Assembly: GCA_963696495.1 (NCBI GenBank)
Contig: CAVOKJ010000002.1
Location: forward strand, 620,001 to 684,000
Source: Bog-756 sp963696495
GTDB taxonomy: Bacteria > Actinomycetota > Acidimicrobiia > Acidimicrobiales > RAAP-2
DNA length: 64,000 nt
Reading direction: 5' to 3'
Made by a program: the position numbers and the translations under genes. The notes beneath the pieces were generated by a model. The model saw only the letters and a program-made list of their open reading frames with translations. It made no database searches and was not told where the DNA came from. Positions within the stretch are counted from its first letter, which is position 1; each line of letters opens with the position of its first letter. Below, piece by piece: positions 1 through 7,621 of this stretch.

Positions 1-290
1 TCCCGGTCGGAGCACCCGACGAGGCCGAACGGGCCGATCTGGCGGCCGAGTTCCTGCCCGGCGGCAACCCGAAGGAGGTGGCCGCGTGCACATCGGGCTT
101 CACGCCGGCCGACTTCGCGCTGGTCGCCCAACGCAGTGCCCAGCTGGCGTTCGATCGCGCCCTCGCCGGTGGCTCGGAGCAGATCGGCTCTGACGACGTG
201 CTGCAGGCCATCCGGCTGACCCGGCCGTCCGTCAGCCCTGAGGCGGCGGATCGCTTCGACATCGAGGCATCGTCCTATTCCCGCCTGTAG
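1..290 (+). CDS. AAA+ ATPase, C-terminal fragment (5' end outside window)
   Basis: The frame is open from base 3 to a TAG stop at 288-290, so only the last ~95 residues are seen. The visible part reads VGAPDEAERADL, then FTPADFALVAQRSAQLAF, which resembles the C-terminal lid and arginine-finger-proximal region of AAA ATPases of the FtsH/VCP/ClpX-like superfamily (substrate-remodelling ATPases). No Walker motifs are visible because they would lie upstream. The family is inferred from the helical lid alone, so the precise subfamily is unknown. A transglutaminase-like gene follows in the same direction after about 60 bases. Confidence 0.6.
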   Translation, partial: PVGAPDEAERADLAAEFLPGGNPKEVAACTSGFTPADFALVAQRSAQLAFDRALAGGSEQIGSDDVLQAIRLTRPSVSPEAADRFDIEASSYSRL

Positions 291-349
291 ATCGGGCGCC
301 AACACCAGGACATGGGACCGGATCGCCTGGACATGTGCGACAGTGCAGC

Positions 350-1216
350 ATGATCGAGTACGGCTCTTCCCTCAAGCCCGACGGTGAATCCGCCACCGCC
401 CGGGTGGTGTCCTGCGAGCTCGCCTTCGACGTGGTCGAGCCGGCCGAGGTGGTGCTCCAGCTGGTGGCGGCCACGACGGCCGGCCGGGTGGTGAGCGAAC
501 GGCTCGACGTGGGCACCGACGGCGAGCCGGCGCTGACGACCGTCGAACTCGACGGACCCCACGGCGCTCGGGTCCACGTGCTCCAGTCGCTCAGTGGGCG
601 CCTGACCGTCAGCTACCGTTCCGAGATCCAGGCCGGGCCGGCCCGGACGGCCGGGCAGCTGGACCCGGCCATGGACTACGCCCGGCTGGTCTACCTCCGT
701 CCCAGCCGCTACTGCCCCTCGGACCACCTGGTGGGATTCGCCGTCGCCGAGTTCCCGACCGGCTCGAGCGTGCGCAGTCGGGTGGAGTCCATCACCGAGT
801 GGATCCGCCGGCGCATCGGGTATGTGGCCGGCTCGAGCTCCGTGCACGACTCGGCGGAGGACACGCTCCTCACCGGCATGGGAACCTGCCGCGACTTCGC
901 CCACCTCGGCGTGGCGCTGTGCCGGGCGATCGGAGTCCCCGCCCGCTTCGTCTCGGTCTACGCCCCCGGTCTGTCCCCGATGGACTTCCATGCCGTGTTC
1001 GAGACCCTCGAGGACGGCCGGTGGATCGCCCACGACCCGACCGACCTCGCTCCCCGCCAGTCGTTGGTGCGCATCGCCACCGGGCGGGATGCCGCCGACG
1101 CCGCCTTCGCCTCCGTCAACAAGGGTGTCGCCTCGCTCGACTACCTCGAGGTCTCGGCCACGGTCGGTGGCGAGCTGCCCGTGGACGATCGGAGCCGGGC
1201 CGTGGAGATCGGCTGA
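350..1216 (+). CDS. Transglutaminase-like cysteine protease family protein
   Basis: About 288 residues. The N-terminal ~150 residues form the beta-rich domain usual in bacterial transglutaminase-like proteins (COG1305), followed by the papain-like core. The catalytic triad is visible: Cys180 in GMGTCRDFAHLG, His214 in DFHAVFET and Asp229 in AHDPT. No signal peptide or membrane segment is seen, so it is probably cytoplasmic. ATG 350 was chosen; a GTG at 335 in the same frame is an alternative. Such proteins act as peptidases or amidases on unknown substrates; the substrate here cannot be told. It ends immediately before the convergent YihY gene. Confidence 0.85.
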   Translation: MIEYGSSLKPDGESATARVVSCELAFDVVEPAEVVLQLVAATTAGRVVSERLDVGTDGEPALTTVELDGPHGARVHVLQSLSGRLTVSYRSEIQAGPARTAGQLDPAMDYARLVYLRPSRYCPSDHLVGFAVAEFPTGSSVRSRVESITEWIRRRIGYVAGSSSVHDSAEDTLLTGMGTCRDFAHLGVALCRAIGVPARFVSVYAPGLSPMDFHAVFETLEDGRWIAHDPTDLAPRQSLVRIATGRDAADAAFASVNKGVASLDYLEVSATVGGELPVDDRSRAVEIG

Positions 1217-2269
1217 TCACCGGTGGCCGACGCTCTCGGCGTCGCCCCGGGGTTCGGCTGCTCCCTCCGGGTGGTACCGGACCTCGGAGCTTCCCGGACG
1301 TGACTCCGCCCCCCGGCCGGACTCGAAGCGCACCGAGAGGCCCTGGTCCTTCGACCGCTTCCCCTCCATCGAGATGTCGGTCAGCACCCGCTGGTCCGCT
1401 TCGGTGAGGGGCGCCTGGAGGCTCCTCGGCCACAGCTGCCTGGCCCTGACCACGTTGACCTCGGCGGCGTAGAGGGTGAGCTGGGCACCGAGGTAGATCC
1501 AGGCCAGCAGTCCGAGGACGATGGCGAAGAACCCGTAGACCTGGCTCGAGTTCCTCAGGGTGTGCTCGACCAGGGCACCGCCGACGTACTGCAGTGCGGT
1601 CCAACCGGCGCCACCGACGGCGGCCCCGGGCAGCAGGGGCCGCCACGCCACGCTCGCCGGCGTGAGGAGCCGGAAGGCCACGGCGAAGAGCCCGACATTG
1701 AGGAGGATCGAGACGACGGCCCCGACCGCCTCGACCGGCGCACTCCGGGATCCCGTGGTCAGCGCGCCGACCAACGCCGTGCTCACCAGCAGGAAGGCAC
1801 CGACGGTGGCGATCGTCGCCATCGTGCGCCCCAGCCTGGCGCCGAAGCCCGGTCGGTCGACCGCCGGCACGTTCCACACCTCGGCCATGGCGAACTGTCC
1901 GGACTGGACGGCGCCCTGAGAGCCCCACGCCAGACCGACGATTCCCACAGCCAGGCCGACCGCGCCGCGGTGGTGCAGCGCATGGATGTTGGCGCCCAAC
2001 TGGTTCCCGACGATCGGGAACTGCGAGAGCGCCGAGGACTCGACGCGGTGGGTGAGCGACGAGCTGCCGCCGGCGACCAACCCCAGCACCGTGATCAGCA
2101 ACAAGAGGAGCGGCAGCAACGAGAGGAAGCCGTAGTAGGTAAGGAGCGCCGCCAACGAGCCGCACCGGTCGTCGCCGAACTTCTTCACCACGCCGTAGAG
2201 GAACCCGAGCGGCGTGCTCCCGCGCTGCCTGCGGTCGAGGCTGGCGACCGCCCTCTTGACCAGGGTCAC
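1217..2269 (-). CDS. YihY/BrkB family inner-membrane protein
   Basis: 350 residues with six predicted hydrophobic segments. Family features are the N-terminal GSLAALLTYYGFLSLLPLLL segment, the central AWGSQGAVQSGQFAMAEVWNVP stretch and the late YGFFAIVLGLLAWIYLGAQ. This is the YihY/virulence factor BrkB family, formerly misnamed ribonuclease BN; its molecular role is not settled (transport or envelope). The last ~60 residues are polar and probably cytoplasmic. The start overlaps the stop of the upstream small gene by 4 bases (ATGA), so the two are translationally coupled. Confidence 0.9.
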   Translation of the reverse strand: MTLVKRAVASLDRRQRGSTPLGFLYGVVKKFGDDRCGSLAALLTYYGFLSLLPLLLLLITVLGLVAGGSSSLTHRVESSALSQFPIVGNQLGANIHALHHRGAVGLAVGIVGLAWGSQGAVQSGQFAMAEVWNVPAVDRPGFGARLGRTMATIATVGAFLLVSTALVGALTTGSRSAPVEAVGAVVSILLNVGLFAVAFRLLTPASVAWRPLLPGAAVGGAGWTALQYVGGALVEHTLRNSSQVYGFFAIVLGLLAWIYLGAQLTLYAAEVNVVRARQLWPRSLQAPLTEADQRVLTDISMEGKRSKDQGLSVRFESGRGAESRPGSSEVRYHPEGAAEPRGDAESVGHR

Positions 2270-2673
2270 GATCCGGGCGGGCCCGAAGCGATCGTGCTCA
2301 CCGCCTCCTTGCTCTCTGCCGCTGCGTGCCCGGCCTTGTCGCGTACGGCATGGGCGAGCTCCCGGCCCGTAGCCACGGCGCTGCCCGCCCCGTCCCTGAC
2401 CACGTCGGTGGCCCGGCCGTCGGCAACGACGGCCCCCGCCTTCTGCCGGACCGCCTCGGCGGCGTCGCCGATCGGCTGGGCCGCGTCGGCGTCCCTCAGC
2501 CGGTCTGCAGCACGGACCAGCCCGTCCCGGATGTCGGCGCCGCCGGGAACGGATGCCACCACCTGCGCCAAGCCCCGATCGGGTGTGGCGCGGCCCGACC
2601 GCCTGTCGATCCCGGCACCGACCGCCGCTCCCGTGACCGCACCGAGCACTAGTCCTTTCCAGACGTTCTTCAT
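2266..2673 (-). CDS. Small Ala/Asp-rich YtxH-like protein
   Basis: 135 residues. It begins with MKNVWKGLVLGAVTGAAVGAGID, a short glycine-rich membrane anchor of the YtxH type, followed by an Ala/Asp/Val-rich amphipathic helix (residues ~40-120) with the heptad-like look of a surface-associated stress protein. It has a good ribosome site (GAAGGAG) and overlaps the yihY-like gene by 4 bases. No enzymatic motif is visible. In other actinobacteria such proteins are often general-stress genes, but I see no SigB-type promoter in front of this one. Confidence 0.7.
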   Translation of the reverse strand: MKNVWKGLVLGAVTGAAVGAGIDRRSGRATPDRGLAQVVASVPGGADIRDGLVRAADRLRDADAAQPIGDAAEAVRQKAGAVVADGRATDVVRDGAGSAVATGRELAHAVRDKAGHAAAESKEAVSTIASGPPGS

Positions 2674-2808
2674 GGGCCTGCTCCTTCGATCGTCCGCATC
2701 CGCTCCTCGGCGGTGAGACGACTATCCCCCGCTGGCGTCCCCTCTATGCATCGACGCGACTCCCGCGTCCGGTCCTGTGCGGTGCCGGCCAGCCTGTTCG
2801 ATGGTTCG

Positions 2809-2833
2809 GTTTCCCCCGAGGACGGCGGGGTAT
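2809..2833 (+). promoter_or_regulatory. SigB/SigF-type promoter of hemerythrin gene 1
   Basis: GTTT at 2809-2812, 15-base spacer, GGGTAT at 2828-2833. This matches the SigB/SigF family form GTTT-N14-17-GGGTA(T/C) known from Mycobacterium and Streptomyces. Transcription should start near 2840, giving a leader of about 80 bases that includes the tandem repeat at 2872-2908. Confidence 0.75.
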
Positions 2834-2871
2834 GGCGACGACAGCGACAGCGGTACTGCACAGGCACTGCG

Positions 2872-2908
2872 AACGAGAACCGATCAGAACAACGAGAACC
2901 GATCAGAA
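2872..2908 (+). repeat. Tandem 18-bp direct repeat in the hemerythrin leader
   Basis: AACGAGAACCGATCAGAA occurs at 2872-2889 and again at 2891-2908, perfect copies separated by one base (19-base period). The repeat is purine-rich and less GC-rich than its surroundings. It lies between the predicted transcription start and the ribosome site, so it would be in the 5' untranslated region. It may be a recent slippage duplication or a regulatory leader element. Confidence 0.9.
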
Positions 2909-2920
2909 AGAGTGACCACC

Positions 2921-3535
2921 ATGGCATCGACGACCACGCACACGAAGGGTTCCCGTCCGAGGGGGGCGCCGAAGCGCCGCCGGTCCGACGCCCTCGTCAT
3001 CCTGAAGAACGACCACCGGACCGTGGAGCGACTGTTCAAGTCGTACGAGCGGGCGTCGGAACGGGCCTACAAGACCATGCGCCGCCTGGTCGACGAGATG
3101 ATCGCCGAGTTGTCCGTCCACGCCTTCATCGAGGAGCATGTGCTCTACCCGGCAGCGAAGGCGGAGGTTCCAGAGGCCGTGGATGAGGTGCTCGAGGCGG
3201 TCGAGGAGCACCACGTGGTGAAGTGGCAGCTCCAGGAGCTGATCGGCCTCGATCCCGAGGACGAGCGCTTCCACCCCAAGGTCACCGTGCTGATCGAGAA
3301 CGTGCGACACCACGTCCGGGAGGAGGAGACGGAGTTCTTCCCGCTGCTGAGGTCCGAGATGGGGAGAGGGCGACTCCTCGAGCTCGGGGACGAATTGGAC
3401 GCCATGAGGCGATCGGCGCCGAAGTTGCCGCACCCCCGCCTTCCCGACGGCCCGCCTGACCACCTCGTCCCCGACGCGGTGACCTCGGTGATCAGCCGGG
3501 CCAAGGACGCGGTGGCGTCCGTGCGATCGGCCTGA
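2921..3535 (+). CDS. Hemerythrin HHE domain protein
   Basis: 204 residues from ATG 2921, which has AAAGAG nine bases upstream; the in-frame GTG at 2912 overlaps that site. After a basic N-terminus (TKGSRPRGAPKRRR) comes a four-helix HHE domain with the diiron-type ligand pattern: NDHRTVERLF, HAFIEEHVLYP, EEHHVVKWQLQEL and HHVREEETEFFPLL. Hemerythrins bind O2 or sense or scavenge oxygen, NO or iron. The C-terminal ~45 residues are proline-rich then helical. The SigB-type promoter at 2809 suggests induction under stress. Confidence 0.9.
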   Translation: MASTTTHTKGSRPRGAPKRRRSDALVILKNDHRTVERLFKSYERASERAYKTMRRLVDEMIAELSVHAFIEEHVLYPAAKAEVPEAVDEVLEAVEEHHVVKWQLQELIGLDPEDERFHPKVTVLIENVRHHVREEETEFFPLLRSEMGRGRLLELGDELDAMRRSAPKLPHPRLPDGPPDHLVPDAVTSVISRAKDAVASVRSA

Positions 3536-3557
3536 GCGGTTGCCGGTGCCGTCACCG

Positions 3558-4064
3558 ATGGCCGTCGACTCCGTGGGCCCGGCCATGGAGGCGTTCTCCG
3601 ACCGGTCGGACTACCCCCTCTACGTGGTGACGGTGGCGACGGCAGAGGGGGAGAACAGCGGCTGCCTCGCCGGCTTCGTCACCCAGTGCAGCATCGCGCC
3701 GCCGCGGTTCCTCGTGTGCCTGTCGAAGCTCAACCACTCCTTCTTCGTGGGGGAACAGGCCACCGGCATCGCCCTCCATCTGCTGGGCGACGACCAGACC
3801 GAGCTGGCCTCGCTGTTCGCCGAGCGCACCGGTGACGACTACGACAAGTTCGAGCACTGCGAGTGGCATCGGGGCGTCAGCGCCGCCCCCGTGCTGGAAC
3901 ACTGTGCGGCATGGCTCGAAGGCAGCATCCTCGATCGCTTCAGCGTCGGCGATCACGAAGCGCTCCTGATGAGCCCGGTGACCGGCGGTGCCGGCCACCA
4001 CACCGGACTGCTGACCCTCAGCAACGCTCCCCCATTCCGCCCCGGGCACCCCGGAGCACCCTGA
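3558..4064 (+). CDS. Flavin reductase-like (FMN-binding split barrel) protein
   Basis: About 168 residues from ATG 3558 (TTG 3540 and ATG 3585 are in frame). The pattern YPLYVVTVATAEG..SGCLAGFVTQCSI.PPRFLVCLSKLNHSF is that of the flavin reductase-like domain (FlaRed), which binds FMN and reduces flavin with NAD(P)H or acts as an oxygenase partner. It starts ~20 bases after the hemerythrin stop, so the two are probably co-transcribed and share the stress promoter at 2809. The C-terminal tail is proline-rich. Confidence 0.8.
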   Translation: MAVDSVGPAMEAFSDRSDYPLYVVTVATAEGENSGCLAGFVTQCSIAPPRFLVCLSKLNHSFFVGEQATGIALHLLGDDQTELASLFAERTGDDYDKFEHCEWHRGVSAAPVLEHCAAWLEGSILDRFSVGDHEALLMSPVTGGAGHHTGLLTLSNAPPFRPGHPGAP

Positions 4065-4135
4065 GGTCGACGGCTCAGGCGGCCTCGGAGTACCCGTCGG
4101 CAGGTGCCCGCGCCACGACCTGACCACCGCGCCGC

Positions 4136-4918
4136 TCATACCTCACTGGCGAACGCCTCCCTCAGCTTGGCCAGGCTGGCGGCCAGCAACCGGGACACGT
4201 GCATCTGGCTGATCCCGATCTGGTCGGCGATCTCCGACTGGGTCAGGCCGTCGACGAACCGGAGATTGAGGATCGTCCGCTCCCGTTCCGGGAGCTTGGT
4301 GAGGGAGATGGCCAGCAGCATCCGATCGTCGGTTCCGGCGTAACCCGGGTCCACGTCACCGAGTCTGGTGCCGATGGTCCCCTCCTGACGGTCCGGCGCG
4401 TCGATGGACGAGGTCCGGTAGCTCTGGCCGGCCTCCATGGCCTCCAGCACCGCCTCCTCGGAGGCGCCGATCGACTCGGCCATCTCGGCCACCGTGGGCG
4501 GACGGCCATACTCCTGGGTGAGCGACTCGATGGCCGGCCCCAGCTCGAGATACAGCTCCTGGATGCGCCGGGGGGCGCGGATCGCCCAACCGCGGTCACG
4601 GAAGTGCCGCTTCAATTCTCCGATCACCGTTCTGGTGGCGAAGGTGCTGAACTCGACCCCGCGTCCCGGGTCGAACCGGTCCACCGACTTGACCAGGGCC
4701 AGTGAGGCCACCTGCACCAGGTCGTCGTACGACTCGCCGCGGCTCGAGAACCGGCGGGCCAGCTGATGGGCCAACCCGAGGTGTGACTCCACCAGTTCGT
4801 TGCGCAGACGCTCGTCCCCGGTCTGGGCGAACTCCTCGAACCTCTCCCTGGAGGCCCTGGCGGGGTGGACCGGTGACGCCATCAGGCCTGTTGGCGGGCT
4901 CGACGCTTGCGCAGCCAT
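4136..4918 (-). CDS. RNA polymerase sigma factor, SigB/SigF (group 3) family
   Basis: 260 residues. Region 2 is DLVQVASLALVKSVDRFD then FSTFATRTVIGELKRHFRD, typical of SigB/SigF/SigG proteins; region 3 follows at ~120-170; region 4 is LPERERTILNLRFVDGLTQSEIADQIG with the helix ISQMHVSRLLAASLAKLRE. It directs RNA polymerase to GTTT...GGGTA promoters. The start (ATG 4918, GGAAGG upstream) lies 37 bases inside the rsbW gene, so translation is coupled to its anti-sigma factor. Seven candidate target promoters lie in this window. Confidence 0.95.
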   Translation of the reverse strand: MAAQASSPPTGLMASPVHPARASRERFEEFAQTGDERLRNELVESHLGLAHQLARRFSSRGESYDDLVQVASLALVKSVDRFDPGRGVEFSTFATRTVIGELKRHFRDRGWAIRAPRRIQELYLELGPAIESLTQEYGRPPTVAEMAESIGASEEAVLEAMEAGQSYRTSSIDAPDRQEGTIGTRLGDVDPGYAGTDDRMLLAISLTKLPERERTILNLRFVDGLTQSEIADQIGISQMHVSRLLAASLAKLREAFASEV

Positions 4919-5274
4919 GCCTGAGGCCTTCCATCGGAGCTGTCATGACCGTGCTCGTCCACGAGGGCATCGAGGATGCGCTCGGAGAGCCCGTCGTCAC
5001 TCTGACCGAAGAGGTCCCCGCCCGGGGCTCCGGCCTCGGGCCGGAGCGTCCCGACCACTTCGATGTGGTCTCCGTCCCTGCTGAATCGCAGCTCCAGTCG
5101 ACCATCGCCCTGACCCTGGATCAGGGCGATGCACAGCTCGTCCACCGCCAGTCGGAGATCCTCGATCTCCTCGACGTCGAAGTTCGCCCGCGACGCCACC
5201 GTGGCTGCCGTCAGACGGGCCAGCACCAGAAGGTCCGCCTCGACCGGCAGAGTCAGTTCGACCACATCGGTCAC
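4882..5274 (-). CDS. rsbW: Anti-sigma factor kinase, RsbW family
   Basis: 130 residues, GTG start with AAGGAG nine bases upstream. It is a GHKL ATPase of the RsbW/SpoIIAB type; the N-box region reads EEIEDLRLAVDELCIALI (~35-52). The G2 part (GGDLFGQSDDGLSERILDALVDE) is degenerate compared with classic GxGxG kinases, which is common in actinobacterial RsbW. It should hold the sigma factor inactive and release it when unphosphorylated RsbV binds. It lies between rsbV and the sigma gene in the classical order. Confidence 0.88.
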   Translation of the reverse strand: MTDVVELTLPVEADLLVLARLTAATVASRANFDVEEIEDLRLAVDELCIALIQGQGDGRLELRFSRDGDHIEVVGTLRPEAGAPGGDLFGQSDDGLSERILDALVDEHGHDSSDGRPQAWLRKRRARQQA

Positions 5275-5323
5275 CGCCGCACACTCCTTGATCGGGCTGC
5301 CGCCGTGAGCAGCGATTCGTGCC

Positions 5324-5671
5324 TCATCCCGCGATCGCCTCCTGCCGGCTGGATCGGATGTCGAACAGCTCGGTCAGCCCGGTGATCTCGAAGATCTTGA
5401 TGATCCGGGGCTCGCTGATCACCAGCCGCAGGACACCCCCCTCGGCCGCCGACCGGTTGAGCGCCCCGATCAGGACGCCGAGCGCGGTCGAGTCGATGAA
5501 CGTCACCCCGCCGAGATCCACCACGACCAGCGAGCCGGACTGCCCGATGGTCTCGTCCAGTCGTTCGCGGAGGGCCGGCGCGGTCGCCACGTCGACCTCG
5601 CCCGCCACCGCAACCACCGTGTACCCGTCGCCCTGCTCGACCGAGCAATCGAACGTATCTTCCACGTGCAT
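5324..5671 (-). CDS. rsbV: Anti-anti-sigma factor, STAS domain (RsbV)
   Basis: About 115 residues. It is a complete STAS domain: VAVAGEVDVATAPALRERL, LVVVDLGGVTFIDSTALGVLI with the phosphorylatable Ser in FIDST, and a C-terminal FEITGLTELFDI helix. ATG 5671 is used; because AAAGG abuts it, the GTG two codons later may be the true start. The gene heads the rsbV-rsbW-sigma operon, and a SigB-type promoter lies about 130 bases upstream, so the system is probably autoregulated. Confidence 0.92.
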   Translation of the reverse strand: MHVEDTFDCSVEQGDGYTVVAVAGEVDVATAPALRERLDETIGQSGSLVVVDLGGVTFIDSTALGVLIGALNRSAAEGGVLRLVISEPRIIKIFEITGLTELFDIRSSRQEAIAG

Positions 5672-5802
5672 CCTTTCGTCATCGGCCGTGTGCCGTCGCG
5701 GCCGGATGCCCGCCCGGCACGCGGCCCAACCCGTCCCCGAGCCGCCGTTCGCGCTCAACCGGCAAGCGCCATCCGCCCGGAATCGATACTGCCACGCCAC
5801 CA

Positions 5803-5828
5803 GTACCCGGCGCCGTGGGCGCCAAAAC
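5803..5828 (-). promoter_or_regulatory. SigB/SigF-type promoter of the rsbV-rsbW-sigma operon
   Basis: Reading the minus strand, GTTT (5828-5825), 16-base spacer, GGGTAC (5808-5803). The predicted start near 5796 leaves a leader of ~125 bases to rsbV. Autoregulation of this operon by its own sigma factor is the rule in Bacillus and Mycobacterium. The region 5672-5943 around it contains no gene I can support. Confidence 0.8.
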
Positions 5829-5943
5829 ATCATTCCTGGATCCATCATCGGTCGGCCTCATGCTGGCCACCGACGGTCCTGCTGGCCATCGATGCCCGTC
5901 CCGGTCGGAGCCGCCCGCTCGACCTGGTGCCGCCATGGGTCGT

Positions 5944-6300
5944 CTAGCCGCGCAGGTCTCCGATGCCCAGTGACCCGGCGGCCGGCGCGCCGGCGGGGCT
6001 GTCGGCCTCCTCGAAGGCGAGGATCGAGCCCTCGGTGAAGAGGTAGGTCCTCAGGTGGCGGTCGAGGACCGGATCCTTCCGGCGAAGCCACTCGAGGGTC
6101 ATCGCCGCGTGCTCCTTCTCCTCGTCGCGGTTGTGGGCCAACACGTCGGCGAGCTCGGGATCGGACGTGGCGTCGACGCGCTGGGCGTACCAGTCCACTG
6201 CCTCGAGCTCCTCTTGGATGGAAGCCAATGCCCGGTGCCGGTCGACGGTGTCCGACGAGAGACGGTCCTCGGGCTCGTGCAGTCCGGCGCTCTGGGCCAT
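5944..6300 (-). CDS. Encapsulated ferritin (EncFtn), encapsulin cargo protein
   Basis: 118 residues; ATG 6300 has a perfect AAGGAGG seven bases upstream. The core EELEAVDWYAQRVDA, DPELADVLAHNRDEEKEHAAM and TLEWLRRKDP is the short two-helix ferritin-like fold of EncFtn, a ferroxidase that assembles as a decameric ring inside encapsulin nanocompartments; Glu30-33, Glu61 and His64 fit the iron ligands. The C-terminus (residues 109-118, GSLGIGDLRG) matches the encapsulin cargo-loading peptide. No shell gene is found nearby. It lies 70 bases after the pfpI-like gene in the same direction. Confidence 0.93.
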   Translation of the reverse strand: MAQSAGLHEPEDRLSSDTVDRHRALASIQEELEAVDWYAQRVDATSDPELADVLAHNRDEEKEHAAMTLEWLRRKDPVLDRHLRTYLFTEGSILAFEEADSPAGAPAAGSLGIGDLRG

Positions 6301-6370
6301 CAGTGATCCTCCTTGCCGAGCGGCGGTGCGCCACTCCCTACCCTCACGTGCACAGTACCGTCCCCCGGGC

Positions 6371-6946
6371 TCACGCCGGAGCCGAGCTCCGCTCCTCGGC
6401 GAAGACATCCACCAGCGTCGAGCAGAAGACGGGGAGATCGTCGGGTTTCCGGCTGGTGACCAGCACGTTGGGTCCGTCGGCACAGACGACGACCTCCTCG
6501 TCGACCCAGGAGCCACCGGCATTGCGGATGTCGGTCTGCACGCTGGGCCACGACGTGAGGGTGCGTCCCTCGACCAGTCCGGCCTCGACCAGGGTCCAGG
6601 GGCCGTGGCAGATGACCGCTGCCGGCTTGCCCGCCTCGAACAGCGATCTGACGAAGTGCACGGCGGCGGGATCCGTGCGCAGCTGATCCGGGTTGGCGAC
6701 GCCGCCGGGCAGGACGACGGCGTCGAATTCGTCGGCCCGCACCGAGCCGGTCTCCCGGTCGGCCGAGGTGCTGGACCCCTTGTCGAGATGGTTCATCATC
6801 TGGACCTCGCCCGAACGGGGGGCGACGAGCACCGCCTCGCCCCCAGCGGCGACGACCGCCTCCCAGGGACGGCGCAACTCCACCTCTTCGACCCCTTCGT
6901 TGGCCACCACGAAGGCGACCCTGGCTCCACGCAGCTGGTCACGCAT
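6371..6946 (-). CDS. DJ-1/PfpI family protein
   Basis: 191 residues. DJ-1/PfpI fold with the nucleophile elbow AVICHGPWTL (Cys113, His114) and the PGGVANPDQLR loop (~80-90). Family members act as glyoxalases, deglycases or chaperone-like stress proteins; the exact activity cannot be assigned. The start is 2 bases after the hemerythrin-2 stop, so the two form an operon that probably continues into the encapsulated-ferritin gene. Confidence 0.92.
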   Translation of the reverse strand: MRDQLRGARVAFVVANEGVEEVELRRPWEAVVAAGGEAVLVAPRSGEVQMMNHLDKGSSTSADRETGSVRADEFDAVVLPGGVANPDQLRTDPAAVHFVRSLFEAGKPAAVICHGPWTLVEAGLVEGRTLTSWPSVQTDIRNAGGSWVDEEVVVCADGPNVLVTSRKPDDLPVFCSTLVDVFAEERSSAPA

Positions 6947-6948
6947 GC

Positions 6949-7578
6949 CTACTCCTCTCGGTTGGATGTCCGCTGCAGTTGCTCAGCACCGCCGCCCCGG
7001 ATCCGGCGCCCGGCCGACCTCGGCCGATGGACGGCGGCGGCCGAGTCGCGGATCCAGTGGGCGAGCGTCGGAATGCGACCGAGGATCGTCCTCCGACCGG
7101 TCGGGCTCAGGTGGAACTGCGACACCGAACCCCGTACCACCGCGTAGCGTCCACCCAGTTCCCCACGCTCGCCGGCATCCATCGCTGCCGTCAGCCGGGG
7201 CAGTACCTCCCGCCGCTCCTCGTCGAGATACTGCCGCACGGCTGCTGCGAACTGCCGGCAGGCGCTGTCGAACACCACACTCTGCCCGGCCTGTCTCTCG
7301 AGCACGGTCAGCTGCCCTTCGAGCTTCATCTGGGTCGACAGGAGCCGATCGGTCGACACCGCGGCGCCGGGCAGCTGACGGAGCTCGGGATAGACCACCA
7401 GCTCCTCGGCCAGCTGGTGCCGCACCAACCTGTCGGCCAGTGCCCAGAAGGCGGGGACCAACCACCGACCGGACCGCCTAGCGATGCCGTCCAGGGCCCG
7501 CTCGATGCTCCGGTGGTCGGCTTCGATGAGAGCCACGAGGTCGTTCTTCGCCGGGATCGAGCGCTGGCTCGGCTGCAT
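6949..7578 (-). CDS. Hemerythrin HHE domain protein 2
   Basis: 209 residues from ATG 7578. HHE pattern: LVALIEADHRSIERALDGI, LADRLVRHQLAEELVVYPEL and QYLDEERREVLPRL. The ligand spacing differs from hemerythrin 1 and the His content is lower, so a mononuclear or reduced site is possible. The C-terminus (160-209) is basic and unlike the core. An in-frame TTG at 7611 lies inside the predicted promoter, so ATG 7578 is preferred; with the -10 at 7588-7593 the mRNA would be essentially leaderless. Together with the PfpI and EncFtn genes it suggests an iron/oxygen stress operon. Confidence 0.85.
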   Translation of the reverse strand: MQPSQRSIPAKNDLVALIEADHRSIERALDGIARRSGRWLVPAFWALADRLVRHQLAEELVVYPELRQLPGAAVSTDRLLSTQMKLEGQLTVLERQAGQSVVFDSACRQFAAAVRQYLDEERREVLPRLTAAMDAGERGELGGRYAVVRGSVSQFHLSPTGRRTILGRIPTLAHWIRDSAAAVHRPRSAGRRIRGGGAEQLQRTSNREE

Positions 7579-7587
7579 GGTGGCGCC

Positions 7588-7613
7588 GTACCCGACGACG
7601 GTCGGCACCAAAC
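7588..7613 (-). promoter_or_regulatory. SigB/SigF-type promoter of the hemerythrin 2 - pfpI - encFtn operon
   Basis: On the minus strand: GTTT (7613-7610), 16-base spacer, GGGTAC (7593-7588). The expected transcription start at ~7580 coincides with the ATG at 7578, implying a leaderless transcript, which is common in actinobacteria. Confidence 0.75.
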
Positions 7614-7621
7614 CCGCCGCG

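Noticed and set aside
5811..5825. GGCGCC-GTG-GGCGCC hairpin as a terminator
   Set aside because: It lies inside the spacer of the SigB-type promoter and is not followed by a T-rich run on either strand.
6301..6370. GGGTAG upstream of the encFtn gene as an independent SigB-type promoter
   Set aside because: No GTTT lies 14-17 bases upstream; the gene is better explained as part of the operon starting at 7588.
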